From Vespa crabro (lineage: Eukaryota > Arthropoda > Insecta > Hymenoptera > Vespidae), in assembly GCF_910589235.1 (NCBI RefSeq), contig NC_060972.1:2825899-2889898 (forward strand): a DNA stretch of 64,000 nucleotides, written 5' to 3'. The first letter of the stretch is position 1. Every line of letters starts with the position of its first letter. Of the stretch, positions 1 to 13,235 are shown piece by piece. Below the pieces are notes generated by a model, which saw nothing but the letters and a program-made list of their open reading frames with translations, ran no database searches and was not told the origin of the DNA. A program made the translations under genes and the position numbers.

Positions 1-42
1 ACGAGATGATATGGTTGTTGATGTTTCACCATCAGGCCCAGC
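1..42 (-). CDS. Eighth exon of giant protein, truncated by window edge
   Basis: Acceptor TTTCATTTATAG ends at 43. The first 14 codons (AGPDGETSTTISSR) complete the module begun at the end of the previous exon, matching the spacing to SSR/ASR seen in copies such as KDTSSISSREVV. The gene therefore continues left of the window. Confidence 0.78.
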
Positions 43-1460
43 CTATAAATGAAATTTCGATGGGATAAAATCATGTTAAAATCCCTTTTCCCTTCCCCTC
101 CCCCCCACCCCCAACTCCTAAAAATAAAAAAGAACGATGAAAGTCTAATACAATATACTGTACCTGTAAAAGTGTTGTGAAATAAGTAAACGTTGTAAGA
201 TACGTTTTGGTAGCGAAAATTTGAATTGGTTCGGGTGTAGCATTGATTTGTATTACTTTTGTCGTAGATGTATCTTTTGTAGGAATTTTTTCTAAAACAA
301 CATTTGTAGAAGTTGCAACGTTAGTACGTATAACAGATGTACCTTTCTCAAAAAATGTATTATAATATGTATATGTGATATAATAAGTCTTCATAATATC
401 TGTCATAGCTTCATCAGTATTATCCAAAGCAGTTAAAGTAGTAATGACGCTAGTAGGCTTAGGTGGTGATCCAGATTCAATTGCTATTAACTAAAAAAAA
501 AAAAAAGAAAAAAAAAGAAAGAAAGAAAGAAAGAAAATAAAACGTCTCATATATTACAAAATATATTTAACATAACAAATAGCTATAAATTTTAAGTTCT
601 AACCTGAGTATTCTTATCACTTGTTGTTTGTACCTTAGTATGAACATCTTCCATATAAGTTTTTTCTAATACTTTCGTACTTAAATACGTATTTGTTTCT
701 GGATGTGATACTTCCGAAGGTTCCAACATCATATGTAAATAATGTTGAGGTGCTGTGATTTTATTTGTTACAACTTTTGTACTACCGATTAATGAATCTT
801 CCATATTAGCATGATTCTTATCTTCGGTTAAATATGTGTATGTTGTCTTGAGTACTTCGGTACGTATCGTTGGGGATGGTTCTAAGATAACAGTTGCTGT
901 TTCTGATCCAGTCTTCTTTTGCTGTTCGTCCGTAACTGTACTTGACATAATCTTAAAAGAAAGATCGTTTTGAATTTTTATACCTTGCACATTGATACTT
1001 CCTTTATTTATTTTTTTTTTTTTTTTAATTCATTTTAAAATAAACTTATATACCTCTGCAGTGACATCAGAATTTCCATTGTTATTAATAGTTCCAAAAT
1101 ATGTGAATGTAGTAGTACATGTTTTTGTAACGAAGTCACTAGACTTTTCTTGCGGTAATAGCATAACAACCGCATCTGATAATGTCAGGGTTGGTTGAGG
1201 ATTTGAATTTTCCCATCTCAAAGCTGGAGTTGGTCCTGCTACAATAACTTCAACCCCATTAGACATTACGCGTGTTGCTAGATTTAGTTTTCTTCCCTCT
1301 TCCTCTTCTTTCAACGTATCTTCTCCTATTAACATTAAATTAATTCAAATAAATATTGATATTTTAATCTCAAAGGTATAATTTAAATAAAATTTTTGCA
1401 TTTTTTATTCGAAATATGGCAGCTTATATATATAAAAAGAGAAAAAGAGAGAGAGTGAGA

Positions 1461-1510
<50 letters not shown>

Positions 1511-4500
1511 AAGTGAATAAAGTATTATATATATATAATATAATGCAAAAATAATTACATGTATGTACATCTTAATTAAATACCCCAATACCTATCATAT
1601 TACAAATATCTATTACCAATTGTTACATTATATTCAATAAAAACATGTTTTTGTGAATAATGGTTAGTTGTAAATTGGAAATATTCATCAAATGAAGAAA
1701 TTACGATAATCTACATTAAGAGACAATTATCCTAATATTAACAATGAAAATAGGATAATAGGTATATACAAGATTTTTTATATCATTTACAGTATGTACA
1801 TTTTTTTACATAGTTGTGATGTGTGTTCGTGTGTAATTCATATTAATATTTATATCTACGTCAGGAGTCCCACTCGTAATGGCTAATATGTAAAATATTT
1901 GTCATTTAATAATGTGGTTTAATATTAAATTAATCAGATAAAAATAATCTATCATAAGGTCATTTTTAATTATTTCAGAATTTAATAAAAACTACTCACC
2001 AAAAACAGATACCGCATTACATATAGATGAATATTTGTTGACTGATGACTCCATGGTGGGAGTGACAGTCACTGTGATGGGCACTGTCAAAGTAAGTGTC
2101 GTCACTCTCGGTCTAATGGTCGTAGAAGATGTCACTTGTGTTTCAAGTCCATTAAGTTTAGTCACTATGTATGTATAAGTTCTCAATCTTGTTGATGTTA
2201 CTATTGTTTCTGTATAATAAATACTGGTACTGGGTTCTAACGGGATATAATGTGATATAGATTTGGATTCTATATCAATAGATTCTAATTTGGATGTTAC
2301 GATTTCAGGAAAATCAGGACGCGATAATGATAGATAAAGATCATCTACAAGACCAGCTTCAATGTCTTCTGGTTTAGGCGATGGGATAGTTTTCGTAAGA
2401 TTCAATGTTAAAACATTTGTTGGTTTAATTTGAATCTCTGGTGTATTTGATGTGATATATTCTGTATTAAGAGGAATTACGCTTGGTATGTAAGAATTAT
2501 CGAAGTTAGAAGAAATTGAGGAATTTGGTGTTAAGAATGTTTCTGAGTAAGGAGTATTCGTACTAAAAAAATTATTAATAATTGTTTTGAACGTGTTTAA
2601 TGTAACAAGAATTGAAGAAGTTTCAAATTCATTGTTCGATTCTATAGGTTTTACCGTTAATATCTCATTGTCCTTTTGTTCTTCTTTAAAGTTTGATATT
2701 TGATTGATATCTGTCAAATCATTTATAGAAGTATTAATATCTTTAATTGAATCAATATCTTTGATTGTGTTGTCTATTGATAAGGGTATAGAATTTCTTT
2801 CTATATTAGTTTCTATTGTTTTTGAAATAGTTGTAACTGGTTGTTCAATTATATCCGATAATGTTGTACTTTGTTCTATGGATTCTTCAGATATAGTAGT
2901 TGTATTTGTTTCGTCAGTCGAGATAAATATTTCTGTCATATTAGAAAGAGTAATTTCTGTTATTACATCATTTGTTTTAATAGATAATTTTTCTTTCTCG
3001 TGAAGAGAAATTATCTCTTCTTCTTTTACAGGAGTTATTTCTTCTTCTCGTTCTTTTATAACAGTTGTTTCTTCTTCCAATAAAGGAGTCGTTACTTTTT
3101 CTTGGAGAGAAGTTGTTTCTTCTTCTTCTTGTACAAAAGTTGTTTCTTCATTTTCTATTGGAGTCGTTTCTTCTTCTGGCAAAGAAATAGTCGTATCTTC
3201 TTCTGGCAAAGAAGTAGTCATTTCCATGATTTCATGCGAAGTCTCATTAATAGAATCCGATATAGTGAGCTCATTAATGTCATCTTCGTTAATAATATTA
3301 GTTGATTCTGTTGTTGTTAGAGATGGTAATGATGTTGGTATATTAACTGGTACATCAATATCAGTATCTGTATTAGATTTTATATCTTCGTTTAATGTTT
3401 TAAATTCTGTGACAGGATTTGTTAGATTTTCTTCATCTACGTCTGATATAATTGTTGTATCATCAAAATTCTCTAATCGGGTGTCATCTTCTAACGTATT
3501 ATTTTGTTCATTTAACAGAGTAGATATATCTGTGGTTAAATTGTCAGACGTTGTTGTTTCTGTATAATTATCTTCATAATTTTCATCTTCTTCATCGTCA
3601 TTAGTCGGTGGAAAGAAAAAGTTGTCAGTAATTATAACGGGCATTGGGTCAACAACTTCGTATACCGATGTTACTTCTGACACTGGTGATTTGAATACAC
3701 TTAATTCCTCTTCAGGCTTGCTCTCAATGACATCGGGTGTTTCCTCAAGACTCGGAGTACTAGTAGTAGTAGTAGGATGATTTTCATCTTCGGTATCTTC
3801 TTCTATATCTTCTTCGTCCTCGTATTCATCACTATAATCTGAGGGTGCAGTAAAAAAGTCTGTAGTAATAATGGCTAACGTAGGCGTTGGTTCTATCGGT
3901 CTTACAGCAATTAATTTTTTCCTAGTAATTCTGACTCTTTTCGGTGTAACCGTATTAATTGTTGGTTCTAGCTTTCTTCTTCGTGTAATTGTAATCTTGT
4001 GACGTGCACTCTCTGACGTAATATTTTCTAGATCGCTTATATCTGTGGTTGAATGTCTGGAATGTGCCAATCCTAATGCTCTAATTCTCGTGACTATTCT
4101 TTTCGATATTTGCGCATTACTACGATTAATTTGTTCATTTCTGGTTGACGGCGTTAATGGTCTACGTCTGACCACAGTGAGTTTATGTTTCTTCGGAATT
4201 CTACTTCGAACAATAGGTATACGAATTCTAACTCTTTTACGTGGTCTACTTTCAGGATATTCGCCGATATCATCCGAGGCAGAATTTTCTTCGTTATCAA
4301 CATATGCGCTATCATCGTATAACGATTTGCCATATACTTCCTGAGCTGGGTTTTTGTTGTCGTTTAAACCGTTATGTTGTTCCCCTGAAATATTTTCAGT
4401 CTTCTCCGTTCACTCGTTTATGGATTTGTTAAACTTGCCCCAAGATTTGTCTCGTATTTCAAAATCTCCACGGATAAGCAGATGATAGTAATCAAATTCA

Positions 4501-7500
4501 AAGAGATAATATTCATCAAATATTACGAATCAGACGAGTCTTAGAGTATTTTCGTCATCTCACGTATACTCTTTATTTTTTTGTTATTTTTTTTCTTTTT
4601 TTTTTTGTTCTTTCTTTCTTTTTTTTTTTTTTTTTTTTTTTTAGCGCAGTGTATTTATATTTTGGAATAGTATTATTTTGTTTTGACATGCTTTAGGCCG
4701 CAACAAATGTTAAAAGATCGTACTACACTTGGCCAGGTTGTCGTCGTGTGGGCGCGCGTGCGGCGGCGGTGGCATCAAAGGCAATTTGTTAGTAATAGGA
4801 AATATATGAGATAATAATGGTTAAAAAGGAATTTTAATGGAAAGAAGAAAAAAAAAAGAAAGAAAAAAGAAGAAGAAGAAGAAGAAGAAGAAGGAAAGTG
4901 TTTAATTAGGATTAAGAGAAAATGTTGTACATGATGGAAACCGGATAGTTTCTTCAATTCAATGGTTCTAGTCTTCTCGAAGGTGCGAGCTTTCGTCGAC
5001 GCGGATCTTTCTTTATAATAATCATAATAGAAAAGCAATGCTGAACGTATTTTCACAGATATAAAAATTATCCGACATATTCAGTATTGCTTTTCCTATC
5101 TATTATATTTGGTTAAATTCACTAATGTTTTGGACTAATCGTAAAGATAATAAAAATAAATTTTAGAAAGGTCGCTAAACTACGAGCATTTGTAGAATAG
5201 ATTGAAAAAAAAAAAAAATGAACCAATGAGTGAAAGGAGGACATGGGATAAGGAGAAGGGATGGATTTCTAAGATAGGAAGAATTAGGTATGAGTGTATG
5301 TGTAAATATGCCGTCCCACGTCACCTACTACGCTTTCAAGGCTTTGCGTTGGCGTATGTGCGTCGACAGTATCATCGCTTCCTGTTAGGACAGCAAATGG
5401 TTCTGAAGCCGCGTGTAAGGACGGCGGAATTGATGGTTGTACTTTAATAGATCTATTTACATCCCTTCGTCTTCTGGATGCTGTTGCTTTTTCACCAATT
5501 TTGACGGTACTCAATACGGTGCTAAATTCCCCGGGTCTTCGACCAGAAACATAAAGCGTAACCACGCTAGATTCAGCTTTCGAAATGGCAGAATTATCTT
5601 CTTTTCTATCGTGAGACCTATCCCGTCCGCCTCGAACCCTTGATGGTTTTTCATATTCCTCGAGATCTTCGTCCGAGTATTCATAACTATCTGGTTTATA
5701 ATCCGAATCTGCTGGTTGATGCCGCCTTTCAACTTCACCCGGTAGAGTATTACTTTGGGTTAACAATGGAACCGCGGCGAATAAAGGATCCAATAAAGGA
5801 TTTGAATTTGGTTGTATTTGCTGTTGGGGTTGTTGAAGTAGCAATAGTAAAGAATTTAAATTTGCTGCTGGTAATGTTGCCGTTGGTGTAACTACAACAG
5901 TGTCCGTGATAAATTCCGTTGCGGTTATGATGTCGCTTGAGGAGTCTATTAAAGTAGTTAAGATCTCTTTACCACGGAAGGTAAGTGGAATGACGGTGCT
6001 TTGATGTTTCGTAATCGTAGTGACGTAGGTAGTTGTGCGCGTGTTATATTGCGTAGTGGGTGTACCTTGAGGCTGTAGTAATTGGTTCTGTGGATTTAAC
6101 TGACCCAGAAGCAATTGTGATAAAAGGATATTTGCAAGAGGTGGATTTGTAGGCAAAGAAGGTCGTATTGTAGAAACTACATTTTCAACTGAATAAACAG
6201 TTGTAGGTACGATCACTGATTGTGAAGCTCTCCGACCACCAAAAGTGGTAAGCGTATGAGAAACGCGTGTTGTGGGCGTTTCGTGAAGCAAAAATCGTGT
6301 AATCTCAGTTTGACCTTGACTGTTAATACCTGTAGCTTCGCTGACAATAACTACCAGTGGTCGACCATCACCACCTGTTACAGTGCTATACTGAGAAGGA
6401 CCAAGGACTTCTGTACTAGGTTGAGCCGTTATAATATTGCGTTGCTCAGTGACACCATTATTTACTACAGGTATTGTTACTTCCGTTGGTACATAATGAG
6501 TTACTGTTATGGTCCCATCAAAATCTGGATAAACGATTGGAGATTCCCTAATGTCTTCATGAGAAGTTCTTCCTCTTTGGGTGGTTCTTCTGCTACTACT
6601 TCCGCTTCTACTTGGAGTTCTGGAAGTGGCACGCGAAGAAGAAACTCTACGTGAAGTATTGATCGATTCCACTTGACTTTTTCCGGAATTAGTTCTTAAT
6701 CTTGGTGGTCTTGGTTTGACATTATCTGTTGGTTTATTCGTTGGCCTAGTTGTAGTTCTAGTTGGCGTGGACTGTGACCTTTTGTAACTGGATCTAGTTT
6801 GTAAAGAATCTTTTTCTCTAAGTGTAAATTGTCTGCTATTGCCTGACGTCGGAGACGGTTTTATTCTCGAGGATGTAGTTCTACTATTACCATTACTATT
6901 TTGTTTCGTTCTTCCATTAGCTTTATTCGATTGACTCGTAGATGTTTCTGTCGTTTCTGTTTGCGATTTTTCTGGATTATTCGAGGACTTAAAATTCGGC
7001 CGTGAACCAGTTGAAGTTCTAGTACGAGAACTGTATCGAGAAACTGGCTTTATCGATGCTTTTGTTGTATCCTCAACGTTCGATGAACTACCAACAACGT
7101 CAGTTGTCTCATCGGTTTTAATTGTTATCGGTTGCTTTGATTTTCGAAAACGACTAGTTAATGATCTTAATTGATTTGCTTGCCGACGAACTCTTCTTCC
7201 TCTTGGAAGTGACCCAAATGGTCTGATCTGTGCAATTGGTCCAAGTGTTTTACCATAACGACGATTGGCATTGATATTTGTTGCCGAAGTTTTGTCTTCA
7301 TGTTCAGAACCTTCGTAATCGTTATCAGCAATCTCTTCGACTGGATCTTCCTCAAGATCTTCTTCGTCTTCGTGATCAGTATCTTCGATCTGATCTTCTA
7401 CAATCGATTCCTGTTTTCTGCTAAAATATCCACGAGGCGGAAAGAAACCTGCATTTGTTTGACGAGATCTCGTAGGCGTAGGTGGAGTAGGTCTATTATT

Positions 7501-10500
7501 TAATCGAGAGCCAACATTTCGATTTGGTATGCTAGGCGAATTGGATTTATTATTTCGATTAATAGGCTTTGGAGTTGTACTTGCCCTTGAGGATCCACTA
7601 AAGTTTATCGGTCTGCGAAATCTTAAAAGTGGATTCGTAGATCTTCGAGAAGATTCAGTTGTTGTTTGAAGAGGTATAGTGACTGTTTCCCCCTCGTCGG
7701 TTTCTTGGGTATACGGTATTTCTTCTGTCACCAAAGTAGTCGTGGTGAATTCGTTGGCATCGTTATCCTGATCGTCTTGCCTGATAGTCGATTGTCCTCG
7801 TAACAAAGTAGATGACGCTCTTATACCAGGTCTATATCTGGACGATGCTCCTGGATATATGGAACTTGAGCCACGTGGTGAGCCTCTCGAAGAACCTCTG
7901 ATAGTAGCAGGTGCACGTCTATTTCCTTGAAGAACAGAGGAGGGTGATATTCTAGATGCTCCTCTACCACGTGCTCCTATTGTCGCTGAATTGATAGTAC
8001 TCGTTGCTGATGCCGTATTTCTTCTTCCTGAAAATCTTCTCGAACTAGATGGCGACACGGTCGAAGAATATGGCCCGATGGGCGAACTAACGCGTCCTCT
8101 TGACGATGCAAATCTATTACCTTTACCAGCTAACGTTGCAGTTATAGTAGGTGTTATATCTGTTCTTGTAATAGTCGTTGCACCTTGTGCACCTTTACGT
8201 TTCGGATTAAACGTTGGTCGATTTCTAGATGCGAACGGTATGATCACCGGAGTAAATGATTTTTTCCTTGATGAGAACGTTAATCTAGATTTTTTCCTTG
8301 AACTTCGATCGTCCTCTTGTTGATCATCCTCTTCTTCATTCTCTTCATTTTCTTCGGAATCTTCATTATGACCTGGAGATTCCGTTGTAGAATCTTCCGA
8401 TAAGGATGATTGAATTACAGCAGGCGACGGCGATACTTCTATAATCCCTATCGATGTACTTGGTAATAAAGTTGATGTTGGTGCGATACTTAGAGTTGGC
8501 GCAGTAGATGCAAAGCTTGAAGTACTTTCGATTATTTGTGCGTATCTACCTTCGATACTAGTACCAATAACTTTTGATTGATAATACGTCGTAATTCCAT
8601 CGTTCTCAATTTGACCTTCGATCAATCGCACCAGTCCAGTTCTGTGACCTGGTGTTGACGATATAGTTTGTTTTTTAGCTTCGTCAATCTTCGTACTAGA
8701 ACTATTTTCAATAACTTTTGCATACATGCCGTCGATCGAAGTACCAATTTGTTTGGTTGTGAAGTATACAGTTGTCACACCATCAGCATCTACTACACTA
8801 CCTTTGTTCAATGAAAGTACTCCTGTAGGAAGTACAGGTGTAGCTAAAAGCGAAGAAGGTGTTTCTAAACTAGTTGAACTTTCCATAACTTGTGCATAAA
8901 GACCATCGATAATGGTACCATATACGTCAGTCATATAATGCGTCGTAATATCGTCTTGAATTTTACTAGAACGAATGGTCGATATTAATCCTGTTTTAGG
9001 AATTTCTACGGCCTTTGACGGTATTATGGATTTATCTTCTGTTTCTAATCCTTGAACTCCAGGATATAATGGACTACCAATAGCACGTCCGGTCGCTTTT
9101 GGTTCCGTAATATTAGGATGAAAGACACTAGTTACAGTTTCTAATCTACTGTTTAAAATCGTCTCGTTACCCGCGTACGTTGTTGTAAAGTATGTATAAG
9201 TAGTATAAAACGTTGTCGGTTCTAAAGTAACAATCGAACTTTCTATTAAATCATCGTTATTTTCTTTAGTAGCTGTAGTTGCTTCTAAAAGTGATTTTTC
9301 TAGCAATGGAATATCCGACGGTGCAACTTCATTGTCAGCTGTTATCTTAGGTTTGGTATTACTAAACAATTCTTCTTCGATCAATGACACCGAGGATGAG
9401 GTCGTATCTGGTCTATACGTCATTATCATTTCTAATTGTAAAGTTGGTGTTGCCGAGACATCTGGCGTTACAACTGTACTAACCGTTTCTTCACGGCTCG
9501 TAGTCAAGGTATCGCCACCTTTGTAGAAAGTTGTCCAATACGTGAAGGTTGTGAAATAAGTAACTGGCAATGTACTTGACTCTGCAGGTAGCGCAACCGT
9601 TGGCCTTATAGTTTCTGTTACAACGTTCGTTACTGTTTCTAAACGGCTGGCAACATTAGACGTATCACCTTTATACATTGTTGTAAAATAAGTGAATGTT
9701 GTGTAACTGGTTTGCAATAGTAACGTTGGTGGAGGTTCAACGTCCTGGTGATTTGATTCTGATAATTCTTGATCTTCCGGCACGGCATTTCTTTTATCCA
9801 TAACATCTAAAACAGTACCACCTCCGGAACTGGAGGATGAAAGAACATCCGTAATCATTGATCCCAAAATTTCACCATTTATCGGAGGATTTGGTGTCAC
9901 TTGTCCATTAATCTCAAGATCACGAAGTATATTTTCTGTAAAAGATTGCTGTTCCAATGTCGTTGGAATTTCAGTAAATTCTTCGGTAGTCATTTCAGTG
10001 ATTAACGTAGTCTCACTTGGATTATTATTAACTTGTTCCGAGGCATTAGCTTCAGCTTGAACTTTTTTCGCTAATAAGAAAGCTTCCTCTTGAGATTTCT
10101 GTCTTTGAATAGCTTCCAAATATGCCAATATTTCTGGTGGAACTGCTGGTTTACTAGTAGTCTGTGTTGGTAACGTCGACGATGTAATTTCTTGTGATAT
10201 AGAAATTGTTGGACTAGGTTGAATCGTTTCTGTTACAACATTTGTGAATACTTCTGTTCTCGTTTCTATTTCCGTTTCGTCGTCAACGAAAGTAGTGGTA
10301 AAATATGTGTACGTTGTATAATACGTTTTCAATTGATGTTTCACTATACCAGTTGATATCGCTGGAGTTGGGCTTGCTTCTAATTCGGTTATTGCCTTTT
10401 CGGTATCTTCAAATTCATCATCGGGTACTGTAGGTACTGTACTAATACGTTCAGTGATCGTAGTTTCGTCATCCAGAATTGTGGTCAAACTACCATCTGT

Positions 10501-12973
10501 AATATCTTTACCTGTAAAGTCTGAATATTCTGGAGTTGTTGCTAGATCATCTCCAGCTTGTTGAGAAATTGTTGACGGCAAAATGGTTTGTGATATCTCT
10601 GTGGGAGTTATTAGGATAGGTTCTTCTTTTTCAAAAAGACTAGCTACTGCGGCAGATACACCATTGGGTCCGACGGTTTGCGTGATAACATTGGTTTCAA
10701 CAACCTCTCTACTAGAAATACTTGATGTATCTTTTTGGAAAAACGTTGTCAAATAGGTATAAGTCGTATATAAAGTTTTAAATATTAATTCTATTTCTTC
10801 GTCCTGTTTTGTCGTTTGTTCCTGATCAAACTGAGATTGCAAATTCGAAACCTGTTGTGATATTATCGAAATATCTGACTTTGTAGGAAGAATGAAGCTC
10901 TCGGTGGAACTAGGTGTAATCAATTCTGTCAAGAAAGTAACTTCGGAAGATACAACTTCTCGAGATTTCACGGATGTAGTCGTATCGCCATTGCTATCAG
11001 GAATGAAAAAGGTTGTGTAATATGTAAATGTTTCGTATACGGTGGAGGGAAGAAGTTTCGTTGCAAATGTAATTTGTTGTTTCGAATCGACATAATCTGG
11101 TTGTTGTACTTTATTATTTTCCTGATCGTATTCGTTTCTAGATGATCCACCTTTGATGCTACGTCCTTGAGGATCCCCTGATATAATATCGTTAGGTATT
11201 CCATCGTCAAACGTTGGCAATGCCGAATCAGTTGTTCCCAAAACTTTTCTTGCACTTTCTAAAATGTCTTTCAACGTTGTTAAGACGCTATCAGTGGTGT
11301 CCTTGAATGGAGTCGTCAATTCATTCATTTCTGGTGATGCTTCTTCGCTAGTAGTTATCACTTGCGGTGTCGTACCAACAGTCATTTCTATGGTTGTGTC
11401 CTGTTCTTGTTCATCGTCACTTATATTAGTATATTCATATTCTACGGTAGTATCTTCATCATTGTCGTCCGTTAACGTAGCGGTATTAGGGAAGAAGTAT
11501 ACGTTGGAAGATGTATGAATAACTTGGGCATAATTGGTGCCAATGTATGTACCATAAATAAGACTTTTGTAACGAGTGGTAGTACCATCTGAAGATGTCA
11601 TGGAGTCAATAACTTTAAGAAGACCCGTAGGTTTGATCGAATTTGTTTCCATATCAGGTATCAATAATAATGGATCGGTAGATCTAGAAGATAATTCGAC
11701 TTCAGGTTCCTCAACGACGCTTGGCTGAATGTTACCACCATTTACTATATCCAATAATTCATCTCTCTCATGATTCATACTAGTCTCTATATGATTGTGT
11801 GACTTTATAAACGGTAAATCGGTTGGTTTGCGATCACCCGAGACAACGGTAGGCCTAATTTTAACTACTGCTACACCATCGTCCGGTCTAAGCGTAGCAT
11901 CACCTTTGATCGTTGTAGCTGGCCGTCCAATAGGAGCCGGTGACGTACTAGGAGAGAACACTATAACAGTGTCGCCAACCGTTGTAGTAAAGTCAGCGAA
12001 CCCATGATAAGTAACCGTTGCCAATGGCTTGTTATCGACTTTTTTTTGGGTTGGTCTTACCGTAGGTTTAAATATTTTAGGAAGACGCGTTCTAGTTTTC
12101 GGTAATTCACTTTCAAAGAAATCATAATTATTCGAGACGTATTCTTGTTTGACAGTATAAGTCGGTAAATTATCAGTTGGTCTCACTTTAACCGGTTTAA
12201 ATCTTTGAAGTTCCGTGCCCAATTCTCTTTTACTAAATATATCGTTTTCTCTCGTTAAATCGTCCAACCTTGTTGTTGTCCCTTTATTCTCATTCGTAAA
12301 TCTACGCTGATTATCCGTAATATTATTTCTTAATAAATCCTTATTCTTACTCTTTATATCTATTTCCTCGATTGCTTTAATCGGAGCATTGCTAAAATCA
12401 ACTTTAGATTGCCAATCGTATTCCGGTGTTTTCGATGGATATACGACGTACGGACTGGTTGGATCTACCGAAGGTTCTTTATCATAAAATACTCTACTTG
12501 AGGTAGACAAAATTCTTGCGTATAAACGTCCGTTATCCAATGTCGTACCAAGAACTTGCGTTGCGAATTCAGTACTTGCTCCGTCTTGTACAAATGTACG
12601 AGCAGTTTTTGTAAGGAGACCAACCGGGGGCACGGATTTTCCAGGACGGGCAGATACCAAAAGGACAGTGGTCACACCTGAGATAACGTTAGTTAGAAAA
12701 AGTAGGAACGACGATACCAAACGATATTGAATTCGGATAAAAGTTTGGACAATATTTGGAATATATGTGCCAGCCGTAAAAATAATCGCGTGGGCGATTT
12801 AAAAAAAGAAAAAAATGTGAATAACGCAAAATAAAATGAATAGAATATCACCATCACCAAGAGACAGAACATAACAGTCCCCAAAGTTAATAGGGTGAGG
12901 TGAAGGGGTGGGGGAGAGAAGAAAAAGAATAACAAAGCAAAGAGAAAATACAATTACACATACACACACATAT

Positions 12974-13012
<39 letters not shown>

Positions 13013-13028
13013 AAGAAAGAGAGAAAGA

Positions 13029-13074
<46 letters not shown>

Positions 13075-13198
13075 TAGTGAAAGATAAAGATAGATAGATA
13101 GATAGAGTGTCCGAGGTTTTGAAATGTCAAGAATGAATATGAACAGAGTACAGTGCACGTTTGAATATTATTATCATGGTAGTGTTGATTAGATCCAT

Positions 13199-13235
<37 letters not shown>

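Noticed and set aside
2704..3567. Plus-strand open frames opposite exon 4
   Set aside because: Antisense shadows of a compositionally biased coding exon.
4775..5056. 93-codon minus-strand frame
   Set aside because: It runs through GAA and poly-A repeats inside intron 3 and has no domain or splice support.
5284..5324. Last 14 codons of the large open frame (ending YTYTHT) as the true C-terminus
   Set aside because: A phase-compatible donor precedes them and the next exon continues the same kind of protein; kept only as an alternative isoform.
12678..12720. Upstream extension of the large frame (MVSSFLLF...) as a signal peptide start
   Set aside because: The apparent Met is TTG, there is no ATG in frame before the stop, and the stretch is the pyrimidine-rich acceptor with a branch-point-like CTAAC.
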